Source: JAVVHH01 sp050954595 (lineage in GTDB: Bacteria; Pseudomonadota; Alphaproteobacteria; Acetobacterales; Acetobacteraceae). From it: a stretch of 16,692 nt of DNA. Made by a program: the position numbers and the translations under genes. The DNA lies in contig JBPBQE010000195.1 in NCBI GenBank assembly GCA_050954595.1, positions 1-16,692 of the forward strand. The letters run 5' to 3'. This document shows, one piece after another, positions 1-7,484 of the stretch. Position 1 is the stretch's first letter, and each line of letters begins with the position of its first letter. The notes beneath the pieces are model-generated. The model saw nothing but the letters and a program-made list of their open reading frames with translations. It did no database searches and had not been told where the DNA came from.

Positions 1-143
1 CATCGCGCTCCGCCACACACCAACCCGGGGACAGCGAATCAGATCACAACGATCTTGGGAATCCCCCACCCGTCGGAGTCAGGCGTTTCGGCCGTTGGCA
101 TTAGACCATCAGGCGGCTCCAATCTCCTCGTGGGCTCGCCGGG
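1..143. other. Intergenic region, possible start of another minus-strand gene at the window edge
   Basis: No gene fits inside this stretch. On the minus strand an ATG occupies positions 3-1, preceded by GGAG about five bases upstream, so a further minus-strand gene may begin exactly at the window edge; none of its body is visible. A short inverted repeat AGATC-N5-GATCT lies at 41-55. I see no convincing terminator directly after the SDR stop codon and no clear promoter hexamer pair. Confidence 0.3.
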
Positions 144-866
144 CTAAAGGTCAAAGTTGGTCGGCAGCATGACCACGTCGCGGATGGTCATGCCGCGGGG
201 TCGGGTCAGCATGAATATCACCACGTCGGCGACTTCGCTGGCATTGAGCAGGCTGCCGGAGGCGCGGGCTTCGGCAAGCTTCTCCGCTGGCCAGTCGACG
301 AGCAAGGCGGTGATGACCGGGCCCGGCGAGATCGAACCGACGCGGATGCCATGTTTGAATACCTGGCGGCGCACGGTCTGGACGAAGCAGTCGATCGCCC
401 ATTTGGACGACGCGTAGACAGGCTCCCACGGGGTGGGGAAATGCGCGGCAAGCGAGCTGGTGACGATGATGTCGCCGGTGCGGTGCGCGATCATATGCCG
501 CAGCACGTCGCGCACGTTCTTCATCACGACGTTGACGTTCAGCGTGAGCATGCGGTCGATATCGTCGGGGTCGGCATCGACGAGATCGCCGCCGACATAG
601 GTGCCGGCATTAGCGTGAAAGATGTCGAGTTGGCCGGCGGCGCCGAGGATTTGCGGCAAGAGGGTGGCGCAGTCCTTCCGGTCGAGAAGGTCGATCACCA
701 CGGGCATCACGGCGGCCCCGTGCGCGGCGTGTAAGGCGTCGAGCGCCACCCGGTCGCGGTCGATGGCGACCACGCGGGCACCGGCGGCGACCAAGGCGAC
801 CGTGCTGGCCAGACCTATTCCCGATGCGGCGCCTGTGACGGCGGCGACCTTGCCGGCTAGGGTCAT
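144..866 (-). CDS. rbtD: Ribitol 2-dehydrogenase-like short-chain dehydrogenase/reductase
   Basis: A 240-residue classical SDR, probably cytoplasmic and NAD-dependent, predicted to oxidise ribitol to D-ribulose or act on a related polyol. Visible motifs are the nucleotide-binding TGAASGIG (11-18), Asp36 at the end of the second strand (favouring NAD over NADP), HANAG (84-88), the catalytic Ser137/Ser138 region, and Tyr151-x3-Lys155 in YASSK. From memory, the whole chain follows Klebsiella-type ribitol dehydrogenase closely: LDIFHANAG, WEPVY, PGPVITALL, DWP and the end VVMLPTNFDL all have counterparts there. The start codon overlaps the stop of the upstream PEP-carboxylase-like gene by one base (TGATG), which implies translational coupling. 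No ribulokinase or polyol transporter is visible, so the in vivo substrate is uncertain; the SDR assignment is secure and ribitol specificity is probable. Confidence 0.82.
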   Translation of the reverse strand: MTLAGKVAAVTGAASGIGLASTVALVAAGARVVAIDRDRVALDALHAAHGAAVMPVVIDLLDRKDCATLLPQILGAAGQLDIFHANAGTYVGGDLVDADPDDIDRMLTLNVNVVMKNVRDVLRHMIAHRTGDIIVTSSLAAHFPTPWEPVYASSKWAIDCFVQTVRRQVFKHGIRVGSISPGPVITALLVDWPAEKLAEARASGSLLNASEVADVVIFMLTRPRGMTIRDVVMLPTNFDL

Positions 867-3652
867 CAGCCGAAGGCGCCGATCTCGTGGCTGAGGGCGG
901 CGCTGATCTCGCGGGTGAGGGCGAACAGGCGAGCGATGGGTTCGAAAATGGTCTGGTGCTCCGACTCGTAGGAGAGATGGGCAGTGGGGCCGGATGGTTC
1001 GCCGTAATCGTGGTCGGCGCCCTGGCCGGGGTCGCGGGGGAAGACGTCTCCTAGGATCGCCAGCGCGGCCGGGACATCGAGGCGGAGGAGGCGGGCGCGG
1101 ATAGTTTCGGGCGTGGCGCCGAAACGGGTGGAGAAGTCCGGGATCGTCGTGGCGAGCAGCCAGATGCGGCCGATCAGCGCCAGATGGAGCGCATGCAGCA
1201 GGGCGGCGCGATCACCCATGCGGGGAAGGTCGGGCCAGGCGCCACGGAGGCGGAGTTGGTCGGCCTGGGCGCGGCGGACGGTGAGCTGCATCGGTTCCCA
1301 CAGGCGCATCTCGCCAAGGGCGGCGGCGATGTCGGCGAGTTGGTCGGCACGGCCGGCGATCTGGGCATGGGCGGCGCGGTCGAGCCAAGAGCCGGGGTCG
1401 AGCAGGGAGACGGTGGCGCGCAGCACGTCGAGGTCGGAGACGGAGGCGGCATAGTCGGCGAAGTCGAGCGCGCGGCGGAAGCGGGGGCTGCTGTGGCGGA
1501 GTTCGGTGAACAGCTCCGGGTCGCGGGCGGCGGCGGCGCCGATGCCGTGCACCGTGTTGGCGCACCAGCCGAGCTGCTGGAGAATGGCGTTGTTGAGGAT
1601 GGCGCGCAGTTCGCGCGGGTGACGGATGGTGGCCGGGCCGCCGCTGTCGGACTGGCGGGCGCTGGGGCGGGAGCCGGTGGGGTCGAGCAGGGCCGGGCCG
1701 AAAGCGCCGAGCAGCGCGGCGTAGCCGGGGTCTTCGAGCAGTTGGTCCAGTTCGCCCTGGATGGTGGCAAAGAACCCGGCCGCGAAGTCGGGCTCGCGGT
1801 AGATCGGGTCCGGAGCGGTGACGGTCGGCTTGAGCGCGTGTTCGGCGACGCGGGCGACGGTGGCGAGCGCGAGCTCGGGGGTGCCGAACAGCAGATAGCC
1901 GTCGCCGCCCTGGAAGCTGCTTTCCTCACGGACGCGCAGGCCGGCTTCGGCCAGGGTCGAGCGGGCGGCGGTGGGGGACAGATACAGCAGGCGATCGGCC
2001 AGGGTGCCGGGGTGGGCGCCGCGGCCGATACTCTCGCCATGGGTGTCGAACAGGACAATCTCGATGTCGCCGAGGCCGTGCCGGGTCATGGTCTCGGTGA
2101 GGCGGAGCTTGAGGCGTTCGACGAGGTAGCTGGCGGCGATCTGGCCGAGGAAGCGGCCGCTGTCGGAGTAGCCGAACTGCAGGCAGAGGCGGCCCATGCC
2201 GCGGAGGTAGTTGCGGTAGTGCGGCGAGCGGAGCGCTTCCTCGAGGATGCGGACGCCTTCCTCGAGCGCGTCCGGCGTCTCGAACAAGGGCGAGATCTCG
2301 ATGCTGCGCTCGCAGCCGCACAGGCGGGCGAGCCAGAGGGCGGCGAGCAGGGTGAAACCGGTGCGCGTTTCGGCGATGAGGAAGCGGACGGGGGTGTGTC
2401 GGTCGACGTGCTTGGTGATCTGCGCGACCAGCATCATCAGGCGGACGGCGGATGCCTGTTCACCGATCAGGGCGCCGAAATCGACCGGTTGCGCGGCCGT
2501 GCTGCCGAGGGCGTCGTCGATGGCGGCGAGCAGGGTGCGGCGGCGGGAGCGGTTGTCGGGCGGATCGGCCAGGCCGAGGCGGAGGCGGGCGGCGTTGTGG
2601 ACCTGGGCGGCATTGAGGCGGACATGGGCGTGGGCGATCGAGAGGCCGTGACCCATCATGCCGGCCCGGGCGATGCAGAGGCGGCGGCGCTCGTCGGGCG
2701 TGGCGTTGGCGATGGCAGCGGCAAACAGCGGCAACAGCGGCTCGGGCGACAGCAGCGCGTGGTCGCGGCCGGTGATCAGCGCGCGGGCGAACGGCTCGAC
2801 GGCCTCCGGCGTGGGCCCCGAAGGCGCCAGGGCGATCTGGGCATCGACGGTCTCGAGCGCTTGCCCGACGCGGTGGTCGAGCGTGGTCGCGGTCGGGATG
2901 CCGGCGATCTGGGACTGTAGGCGGGCGAGGCCCTGGCGCTTCATGCGCAGGCGGAAACGGAGCGAGTCCCACCAGCCGATGTCGGTGCGGCCGTCCGTGT
3001 CCAGGCCGACCCAGGAGGCTAGCACGATGGGGGCGGGGTGCAGGTTGAGCCAGCCCTCGGCCCAGCGCTCGCGGGCGGCATCGAGCAAGGCGCCGCAGAG
3101 CTGGTCGAGCGCGTCGCGGCCGCGTTGAAGGGCGGCGGTGGCGGCATCGAACTCCTGTTCGAGGGTCGGCTTGGCCGGGCGATGCGAGGCGATCGCGGGC
3201 GGGGCGGGTCCACCGCTGGCGAGGGCGGCGACGGCGTCGTAGACGGCCGGGTCGGCGGCGAAAGTCGGGTGTGCGGTGAAGACGCAGGCATAGCGGGCGC
3301 GTTCGAGGCGGGCGCGGGCTTCCTGCAGGCGGGGGCCGGCCTGGGCGATCAACTCGTTGGCGAGGCGCCGGAGGGCGGCGGCCGAGGCGGCCGGGTCGGT
3401 GCCGCCGACATAGGCGCCGAGGCGTTCGGCACGGGTGAGCATCGACTGGTCGCGCACGGTGGCGATGATGGCGGCGAGGTCGGCTTCGGTGAGCAGGCCG
3501 TCATCGAGGCGGCGGCTGATGGCCAGGGCGGCCGACAGGATCGGGTTGCCGAACGGATCATCGGCCGCGCGGGCGCGGGTGCGATTGACGAGGGCGAGCA
3601 GGTCGGCCGCGTCGGATCGTTTTCCGTTTGGGGTGTCGGGGGAGCTATCCAC
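866..3652 (-). CDS. Phosphoenolpyruvate carboxylase family protein with altered active-site motifs
   Basis: A 928-residue protein of PEP carboxylase length (E. coli Ppc is 883). Family landmarks appear in order: TAHPT (126-130), GLDTDGR (216-222) in place of GGDRDGN, PLFETPDALEEG (455-466), GYSDSGR (494-500), SIGRG (541-545), FGTPE (589-593) and GSRP. Several residues differ from the E. coli catalytic set. The Glu after TAHPT is Phe131, the lysine of GYSDSxK (E. coli K546) is Arg500, and the HGRGG loop (H579/R581) reads D-T-H-G-E (536-540). The C-terminal aspartate-site ending MRNTG is absent. The arginine of IGRG (Arg544) is kept. It may therefore be a weak, altered or non-catalytic homologue, although an unbroken frame argues against a pseudogene. 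The start is GTG with a poor ribosome binding site. It lies 29 bases after the GNAT gene and overlaps the SDR by one base, so the three probably form one transcript. True carboxylase activity should not be assumed. Confidence 0.8.
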   Translation of the reverse strand: MDSSPDTPNGKRSDAADLLALVNRTRARAADDPFGNPILSAALAISRRLDDGLLTEADLAAIIATVRDQSMLTRAERLGAYVGGTDPAASAAALRRLANELIAQAGPRLQEARARLERARYACVFTAHPTFAADPAVYDAVAALASGGPAPPAIASHRPAKPTLEQEFDAATAALQRGRDALDQLCGALLDAARERWAEGWLNLHPAPIVLASWVGLDTDGRTDIGWWDSLRFRLRMKRQGLARLQSQIAGIPTATTLDHRVGQALETVDAQIALAPSGPTPEAVEPFARALITGRDHALLSPEPLLPLFAAAIANATPDERRRLCIARAGMMGHGLSIAHAHVRLNAAQVHNAARLRLGLADPPDNRSRRRTLLAAIDDALGSTAAQPVDFGALIGEQASAVRLMMLVAQITKHVDRHTPVRFLIAETRTGFTLLAALWLARLCGCERSIEISPLFETPDALEEGVRILEEALRSPHYRNYLRGMGRLCLQFGYSDSGRFLGQIAASYLVERLKLRLTETMTRHGLGDIEIVLFDTHGESIGRGAHPGTLADRLLYLSPTAARSTLAEAGLRVREESSFQGGDGYLLFGTPELALATVARVAEHALKPTVTAPDPIYREPDFAAGFFATIQGELDQLLEDPGYAALLGAFGPALLDPTGSRPSARQSDSGGPATIRHPRELRAILNNAILQQLGWCANTVHGIGAAAARDPELFTELRHSSPRFRRALDFADYAASVSDLDVLRATVSLLDPGSWLDRAAHAQIAGRADQLADIAAALGEMRLWEPMQLTVRRAQADQLRLRGAWPDLPRMGDRAALLHALHLALIGRIWLLATTIPDFSTRFGATPETIRARLLRLDVPAALAILGDVFPRDPGQGADHDYGEPSGPTAHLSYESEHQTIFEPIARLFALTREISAALSHEIGAFG

Positions 3653-3681
3653 GCCGAAGATTTAGCAAATTCCGTACCGGA

Positions 3682-4239
3682 TCAGGTCGGCGCGCGGAGA
3701 TGCGTCGGGATGACCAGGCCAAGGCGGGTAGGAATGTCCCACACCTCGCTGACGACCCGGATCTTGCTAAAGCCGGCGCGCATGTAGTTGGGCAGGGCCC
3801 GTTCGTGATCGGCGGTGCAGGTGTTGACGGTGATGGTGCGGGCGCCTGCCTGCCAGGCGGCTTCGATGGCGGCGTCGAGGAAGGCGGTGCCCAGGCCGAG
3901 GCCGATGGCATGCGGCATGAGGCCGAAATAGCTGAGGTTGACGTTGGGCTTGCTGGAGGTATCGAGCTCGAAGAACCCGGCGGGCTCGCCACCGCGATAC
4001 AGCACATGCACCGAAACGGACGGATTGCGCAGGATGGAAGCGAGTTCGGCGTCGCGCAGGGAACGGCGGAGCCACCAGAGATAGGGGCCGCCGACGGTGC
4101 CGTAGAGATAACGGTAAAACGGAACCGAACAGTGAGCGAGGCGCACGATCGTGCTGTCCTGCGGCATCGGGCGGGGTTCGGGTCCGCGCTGGTCCATGCG
4201 CATGAACGTGACGCCGACGGCGACCCGGGTGGATGTCAT
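3682..4239 (-). CDS. GNAT family N-acetyltransferase
   Basis: A GNAT-fold acyltransferase of about 185 residues, expected to use acetyl-CoA; the acceptor is unknown. The acetyl-CoA-binding motif A is visible as GLGLGTAFLDAAI, preceded by the strand FGLMPHAI and followed by TVNTCTADHERALPNYMRAGF, the usual motif B region of a GNAT subfamily with a YRYLYGTVG...WWLRR N-terminal half. The frame stays open to an ATG at 4359, but that start would leave only 11 bases to the divergent patatin start, and its first 40 residues look unlike the family. I chose the ATG at 4239 (MTSTRVAVGVTF), which begins where the conserved domain begins. A weak -35/-10 pair (4289-4284 and 4266-4261 on the minus strand) would serve this start. 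It is probably the first gene of a GNAT/PEPC-like/SDR unit. Confidence 0.8.
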   Translation of the reverse strand: MTSTRVAVGVTFMRMDQRGPEPRPMPQDSTIVRLAHCSVPFYRYLYGTVGGPYLWWLRRSLRDAELASILRNPSVSVHVLYRGGEPAGFFELDTSSKPNVNLSYFGLMPHAIGLGLGTAFLDAAIEAAWQAGARTITVNTCTADHERALPNYMRAGFSKIRVVSEVWDIPTRLGLVIPTHLRAPT

Positions 4240-4343
4240 GAAACGCTGCTCATCCCCGTCGAAATATCGCAGCGGCGGCGGTCCTGCAATGACGGCGGAG
4301 GTGGCAGGGAACTCGCGGGATGCCGGGCTGTTGCACGGGAAGA

Positions 4344-4358
4344 TGCTGCAGTGCAGCA
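4344..4358. promoter_or_regulatory. Perfect 7-1-7 palindrome just upstream of the patatin gene
   Basis: TGCTGCA-G-TGCAGCA is a perfect inverted repeat directly abutting the AAAGGA Shine-Dalgarno sequence (4358-4363) of the patatin-like gene. With a one-base centre it suits a dimeric repressor operator better than an RNA hairpin, though a smaller hairpin that hides the ribosome binding site is possible. No bound protein can be named from the sequence. Confidence 0.4.
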
Positions 4359-4370
4359 AAGGATTGAAGC

Positions 4371-5417
4371 ATGGTCGATATTGGACGTCGCAAGCCCCGC
4401 ATAGCCCTCGCGTTGCAGGGGGGCGGAGCGCATGGCGCCTACGCCTGGGGCGTGGTTGAACGGTTGCTCGAGGAGGATGTCGAGCTGGTGGGGATCAGCG
4501 GTGCCAGTGCCGGGGCGATGAACGGGGCCGCGTTGGCGGCCGGGTTTGCGGCGGACGGTATCCGCGGCGCGGTGGCCGGGATGGAGCGCATGTGGCGGAC
4601 CATCTCCAAGACCTCGCCGCTGGCGCCATTCGATCACGAGCAGTTCCGGCAATCGTATTTCGAGCAGATGTTCATGCGGTCGCTGGAATACTTCCATCTG
4701 ACGAGCCGGTATTTTTCGCCGCACACGCCGGGTCTGCGCAGCATGGATGCGCTGCGGCGGGCGATGTCGGCGTCGGTGGATCTGAACGTTCTGAAAGAGC
4801 AGACGGCGCTGCCGCTGCACATCTCGGCCACGCATATCCCGACCGGGGCGGCCAAGATGTTCACCGGCACGGAGGTGACGCTGGATTCGCTGATGGCGTC
4901 GGCATGCCTGCCAGACCTGTTCGCGCCGGTGGAGGTCGACGGGGAGAGCTATTGGGATGGCGGGTTCACGGCCAACCCGGCGCTCACGCCGTTGCTGGGG
5001 GAGGAGATGCACGCCACGGACATGATCGTCGTGCAGATCACGCCGTTCGTGGACAGCGACGTGTCAGGCGCGCTGGGCGACCGGACGCGGCGGGTGTCGG
5101 AGATCGGGTTCAACGCGTGCTTGCTGCGCGACCTGAAGGTGTTGACCGAGTTGAAGGAAATCTCGTCGCTCGAGCAGTGCAACGATCCGCGGCTGAAGGC
5201 GATTAGCCGGATCAACCTGCACCTTATCTCGCCGCCGGCCTCGATTGGGGAGCGGGGCGGGGCCAGCAAAATCGACATGCGCTGGTCGGTGCTGCTGGAG
5301 TTGCGGGCACTCGGGCGCCAGGTTGCGGAGACCTGGTTGCAGGAGGATGGCGCGCTGATGGGCAAGAAGTCGTCGATGGTGGAGATGCCCGACAAGGTGG
5401 CCAAGGTGATGGCCTAG
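4371..5417 (+). CDS. Patatin-like phospholipase/acyl hydrolase
   Basis: A 348-residue serine hydrolase of the patatin family with a Ser-Asp dyad. The glycine-rich oxyanion-hole loop is QGGGAHG (16-22), the nucleophile elbow is GASAG (44-48) with Ser46, and the catalytic aspartate is Asp196 in DGG (196-198) followed by FTANPAL. The expected substrates are acyl esters such as phospholipids or storage polyester. There is no signal peptide and no transmembrane segment, so it is probably cytoplasmic or peripherally membrane-associated. Translation starts at an ATG with a good AAAGGA eight bases upstream. It is transcribed alone, diverging from the GNAT gene and converging on rpoD across a strong hairpin. 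The alphaproteobacterial patatin group includes proteins linked to polyhydroxyalkanoate turnover, but nothing in this context supports that role here. Family assignment is secure; substrate is unknown. Confidence 0.9.
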   Translation: MVDIGRRKPRIALALQGGGAHGAYAWGVVERLLEEDVELVGISGASAGAMNGAALAAGFAADGIRGAVAGMERMWRTISKTSPLAPFDHEQFRQSYFEQMFMRSLEYFHLTSRYFSPHTPGLRSMDALRRAMSASVDLNVLKEQTALPLHISATHIPTGAAKMFTGTEVTLDSLMASACLPDLFAPVEVDGESYWDGGFTANPALTPLLGEEMHATDMIVVQITPFVDSDVSGALGDRTRRVSEIGFNACLLRDLKVLTELKEISSLEQCNDPRLKAISRINLHLISPPASIGERGGASKIDMRWSVLLELRALGRQVAETWLQEDGALMGKKSSMVEMPDKVAKVMA

Positions 5418-5427
5418 CGGGACCGAT

Positions 5428-5459
5428 CCTGCTCTCTCCCGCGAGCGGGAGAGAGCAGG
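5428..5459. terminator. 15-bp-stem hairpin between convergent patatin and rpoD genes
   Basis: A perfect inverted repeat, CCTGCTCTCTCCCGC (5428-5442) against its complement (5445-5459), with a two-base centre. It lies 10 bases past the patatin stop and 10 bases past the rpoD stop, so it can terminate or protect both transcripts. No T-tract follows on either strand, so this is not a textbook intrinsic terminator. The CTCTCCCGC/GCGGGAGAG core also resembles dispersed palindromic repeats of GC-rich proteobacteria. Confidence 0.65.
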
Positions 5460-5469
5460 GAAGGGGAGG

Positions 5470-7416
5470 TCAGTCGTCGAGGAAGCTGCGGAGCTTGCGG
5501 CTGCGGCTGGGGTGCTTGAGCTTGCGGAGCGCCTTGGCTTCGATCTGGCGAATACGCTCGCGGGTGACGTTGAACTGCTGTCCGACTTCCTCGAGCGTGT
5601 GGTCGGTGTTCATGCCGATGCCGAAGCGCATGCGCAGCACGCGTTCCTCGCGCGGCGTCAGGCTGGACAGGACGCGGGTGGTGGCTTCGCGCAAATTGGC
5701 CTGAATTGCGGCGTCGAGCGGAATGACGGCAGCCTTGTCCTCGATGAAGTCGCCGAGATGGCTGTCTTCCTCGTCGCCGATCGGGGTTTCCAGGGAGATC
5801 GGCTCCTTGGCGATCTTGAGGACCTTGCGGACTTTTTCCAGCGGCATGCCGAGCTTCTCGGCCAACTCCTCGGGGGCGGGCTCGCGACCGATCTCGTGCA
5901 GCATCTGGCGGCTGGTGCGGACCAGCTTGTTGATGGTCTCGATCATGTGGACCGGGATGCGGATGGTGCGCGCCTGGTCGGCGATGGAGCGGGTAATGGC
6001 CTGGCGGATCCACCAGGTGGCGTAGGTACTGAACTTGTAGCCGCGGCGGTATTCGAACTTATCGACCGCCTTCATCAGGCCGATGTTGCCTTCCTGGATC
6101 AGGTCCAAGAACTGTAGGCCGCGGTTGGTGTATTTCTTGGCGATCGAGATCACGAGGCGGAGGTTGGCCTCGATCATCTCCTTCTTGGCGCGGGCAGAAT
6201 CGCGCTCGCCCTTGCTGACGGTCTGATAGACGCGGCGGAATTCACTGATCGGAAGCTGCGTCTCCTGGGCGACGTCACCGATCTTGGCGCGCACGTCGAT
6301 CACATGGTCGGATTGCTTGAGGACGAAGGCTTTCCAGGCCTTGCCCGGCAGCTTGTCGACGCGCTCCATCCAGTTGGGATCGAGCTCGTGGCCACGATAT
6401 TCGCGCAGGAAGTCGTCACGGCCGACCTTGCAGGTCTCGGCCAGACGAAGCAGCTGACCCTCGAGCCCGTTGAGGCGCTGGCTGATCTGCTTGAGCTGGA
6501 TCACCAGCTCCTCGATGCGGTTATTGTGCAGGCGGACCTGCTCGACCTTCTTGACGAGTTCCTCGCGCGCCTTTTCGTAGACCTTTTCCGACCGGACCAG
6601 GACTTCCTCGCCGGAGGTAAGGCCCTCGAGGCGCTTGGCCTGAATCTTGTGCAGCTTCTTATAGAGGTCCTCGATCTCTTCGAAGGTCGCGAGAACCTCG
6701 GGCTTCAGCTTCTCTTCCAGCGCGGACAGGGACATGCCCTGACCTTCGCCTTCGGCATCGTCGTCGCTTTCTTCGGCCGGTGCTTCGAATGCGGGTTCGG
6801 CGCCTTCGGCGGCCGGCTCCGTCGCGTCGACCTTGGGGCCGCCCTGGGTCGCTTCGAGGTCCACGATGTCGCGCAGCAGCATGCGACCGGCCTTGAGCGC
6901 GTCATGCCAGGCGATGATGGCGCGGAAGGTGAGCGGGCTCTCGCAGAGGCCGCCGATCATCATGTCGCGGCCGGCCTCGATGCGCTTGGCGATGGCGATC
7001 TCGCCCTCGCGGGACAGCAGCTCGACGCTGCCCATCTCGCGCAGGTACATGCGGACCGGGTCGTCGGTGCGGCCGAGGCTGGCTTCGTCGACGTTGCCGG
7101 CGGCTTCGCCTTCGGCGGGCTCCTTTTCTTCTTCCTCTTCCTTCGGCTTGGGAGCGGCCTCGGTTTCTTCGCTTTCCTCACTCTCGACGACCTGGATGCC
7201 CATTTCGCTGAGCATGGCCATGACGTCTTCGATCTGCTCGGAGCTGTTCTGCTCCGAGGGCAGGACGGCGTTCAGCTCGTCGAAGGTGATGTAGCCGCGT
7301 TCCTTGCCCTTCGCGATCAGCCGCTTGACAGCGACGGCGTTGGTGTCGAGCAGGGTGTTGTCGCCGTCGGCCTCGGTCGGGGTGGCTTCACCGTTCACGG
7401 GTTGCTTGGTCGCCAT
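5470..7416 (-). CDS. rpoD: RNA polymerase primary sigma factor RpoD (sigma-70)
   Basis: The housekeeping sigma factor, which directs RNA polymerase to -35/-10 promoters. The 648 residues show region 1.1 (about 25-80), an acidic Glu-rich linker (78-112), region 1.2 (about 116-150, DDPVRMYLREMGSVELL) and a large non-conserved region with a second acidic stretch (about 199-225). Region 2 (about 414-484) contains NLRLVISIAKKYTNRGL and the -10-recognition and melting segment YKFSTYATWWIRQAITR. Region 3 is at about 494-570, and region 4 (586-640) has the helix-turn-helix TLEEVGQQFNVTRERIRQIEAKALRKL, with the usual end LRSFLDD. The acidic inserts are typical of alphaproteobacterial RpoD. The ATG has a perfect AAGGAG (7430-7425) eight bases upstream. 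It is the last gene of the yqeY-dnaG-rpoD unit, and a tandem repeat immediately precedes the ribosome binding site. Confidence 0.98.
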   Translation of the reverse strand: MATKQPVNGEATPTEADGDNTLLDTNAVAVKRLIAKGKERGYITFDELNAVLPSEQNSSEQIEDVMAMLSEMGIQVVESEESEETEAAPKPKEEEEEKEPAEGEAAGNVDEASLGRTDDPVRMYLREMGSVELLSREGEIAIAKRIEAGRDMMIGGLCESPLTFRAIIAWHDALKAGRMLLRDIVDLEATQGGPKVDATEPAAEGAEPAFEAPAEESDDDAEGEGQGMSLSALEEKLKPEVLATFEEIEDLYKKLHKIQAKRLEGLTSGEEVLVRSEKVYEKAREELVKKVEQVRLHNNRIEELVIQLKQISQRLNGLEGQLLRLAETCKVGRDDFLREYRGHELDPNWMERVDKLPGKAWKAFVLKQSDHVIDVRAKIGDVAQETQLPISEFRRVYQTVSKGERDSARAKKEMIEANLRLVISIAKKYTNRGLQFLDLIQEGNIGLMKAVDKFEYRRGYKFSTYATWWIRQAITRSIADQARTIRIPVHMIETINKLVRTSRQMLHEIGREPAPEELAEKLGMPLEKVRKVLKIAKEPISLETPIGDEEDSHLGDFIEDKAAVIPLDAAIQANLREATTRVLSSLTPREERVLRMRFGIGMNTDHTLEEVGQQFNVTRERIRQIEAKALRKLKHPSRSRKLRSFLDD

Positions 7417-7430
7417 CGGCGAAACTCCTT

Positions 7431-7484
7431 ACGAAAAGACCGGCGCGGGCGCCTGGTACGAAAAGATCAGCGCGGGCGCCGGGT
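7431..7484. repeat. Two tandem 27-bp direct repeats between dnaG and rpoD
   Basis: Unit 1 (7431-7457) and unit 2 (7458-7484) are head-to-tail copies with three mismatches. Read on the minus strand, each unit carries GGCGCCCGCGC, able to fold as a GC-rich hairpin, followed by CTTTTC. In the rpoD-proximal unit the stem can be extended by ACC/GGT pairing. Unit 2 ends on the last base of the dnaG stop codon, and unit 1 abuts the rpoD AAGGAG. The copies may act as weak terminator, attenuator or processing sites, or may be a simple local duplication. Confidence 0.8.

Noticed and set aside
41..55. AGATCACAACGATCT as a possible CRP/FNR-type site
   Set aside because: Only five-base arms and a single TGTGA-like half, with no adjacent promoter visible, so it is not distinguishable from chance.
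1184..2920. A 578-codon open frame on the plus strand opposite the PEPC-like gene
   Set aside because: Its composition is dominated by Gly, Ala, Glu and Val from the complement of GC-rich codons, with no recognisable motif. The minus-strand frame shows PEPC family motifs throughout.
7077..7185. The acidic Glu-rich stretch in RpoD as a possible foreign insertion
   Set aside because: Acidic linkers between regions 1.1 and 1.2 are usual in alphaproteobacterial RpoD, and the frame and codon use match the flanks.
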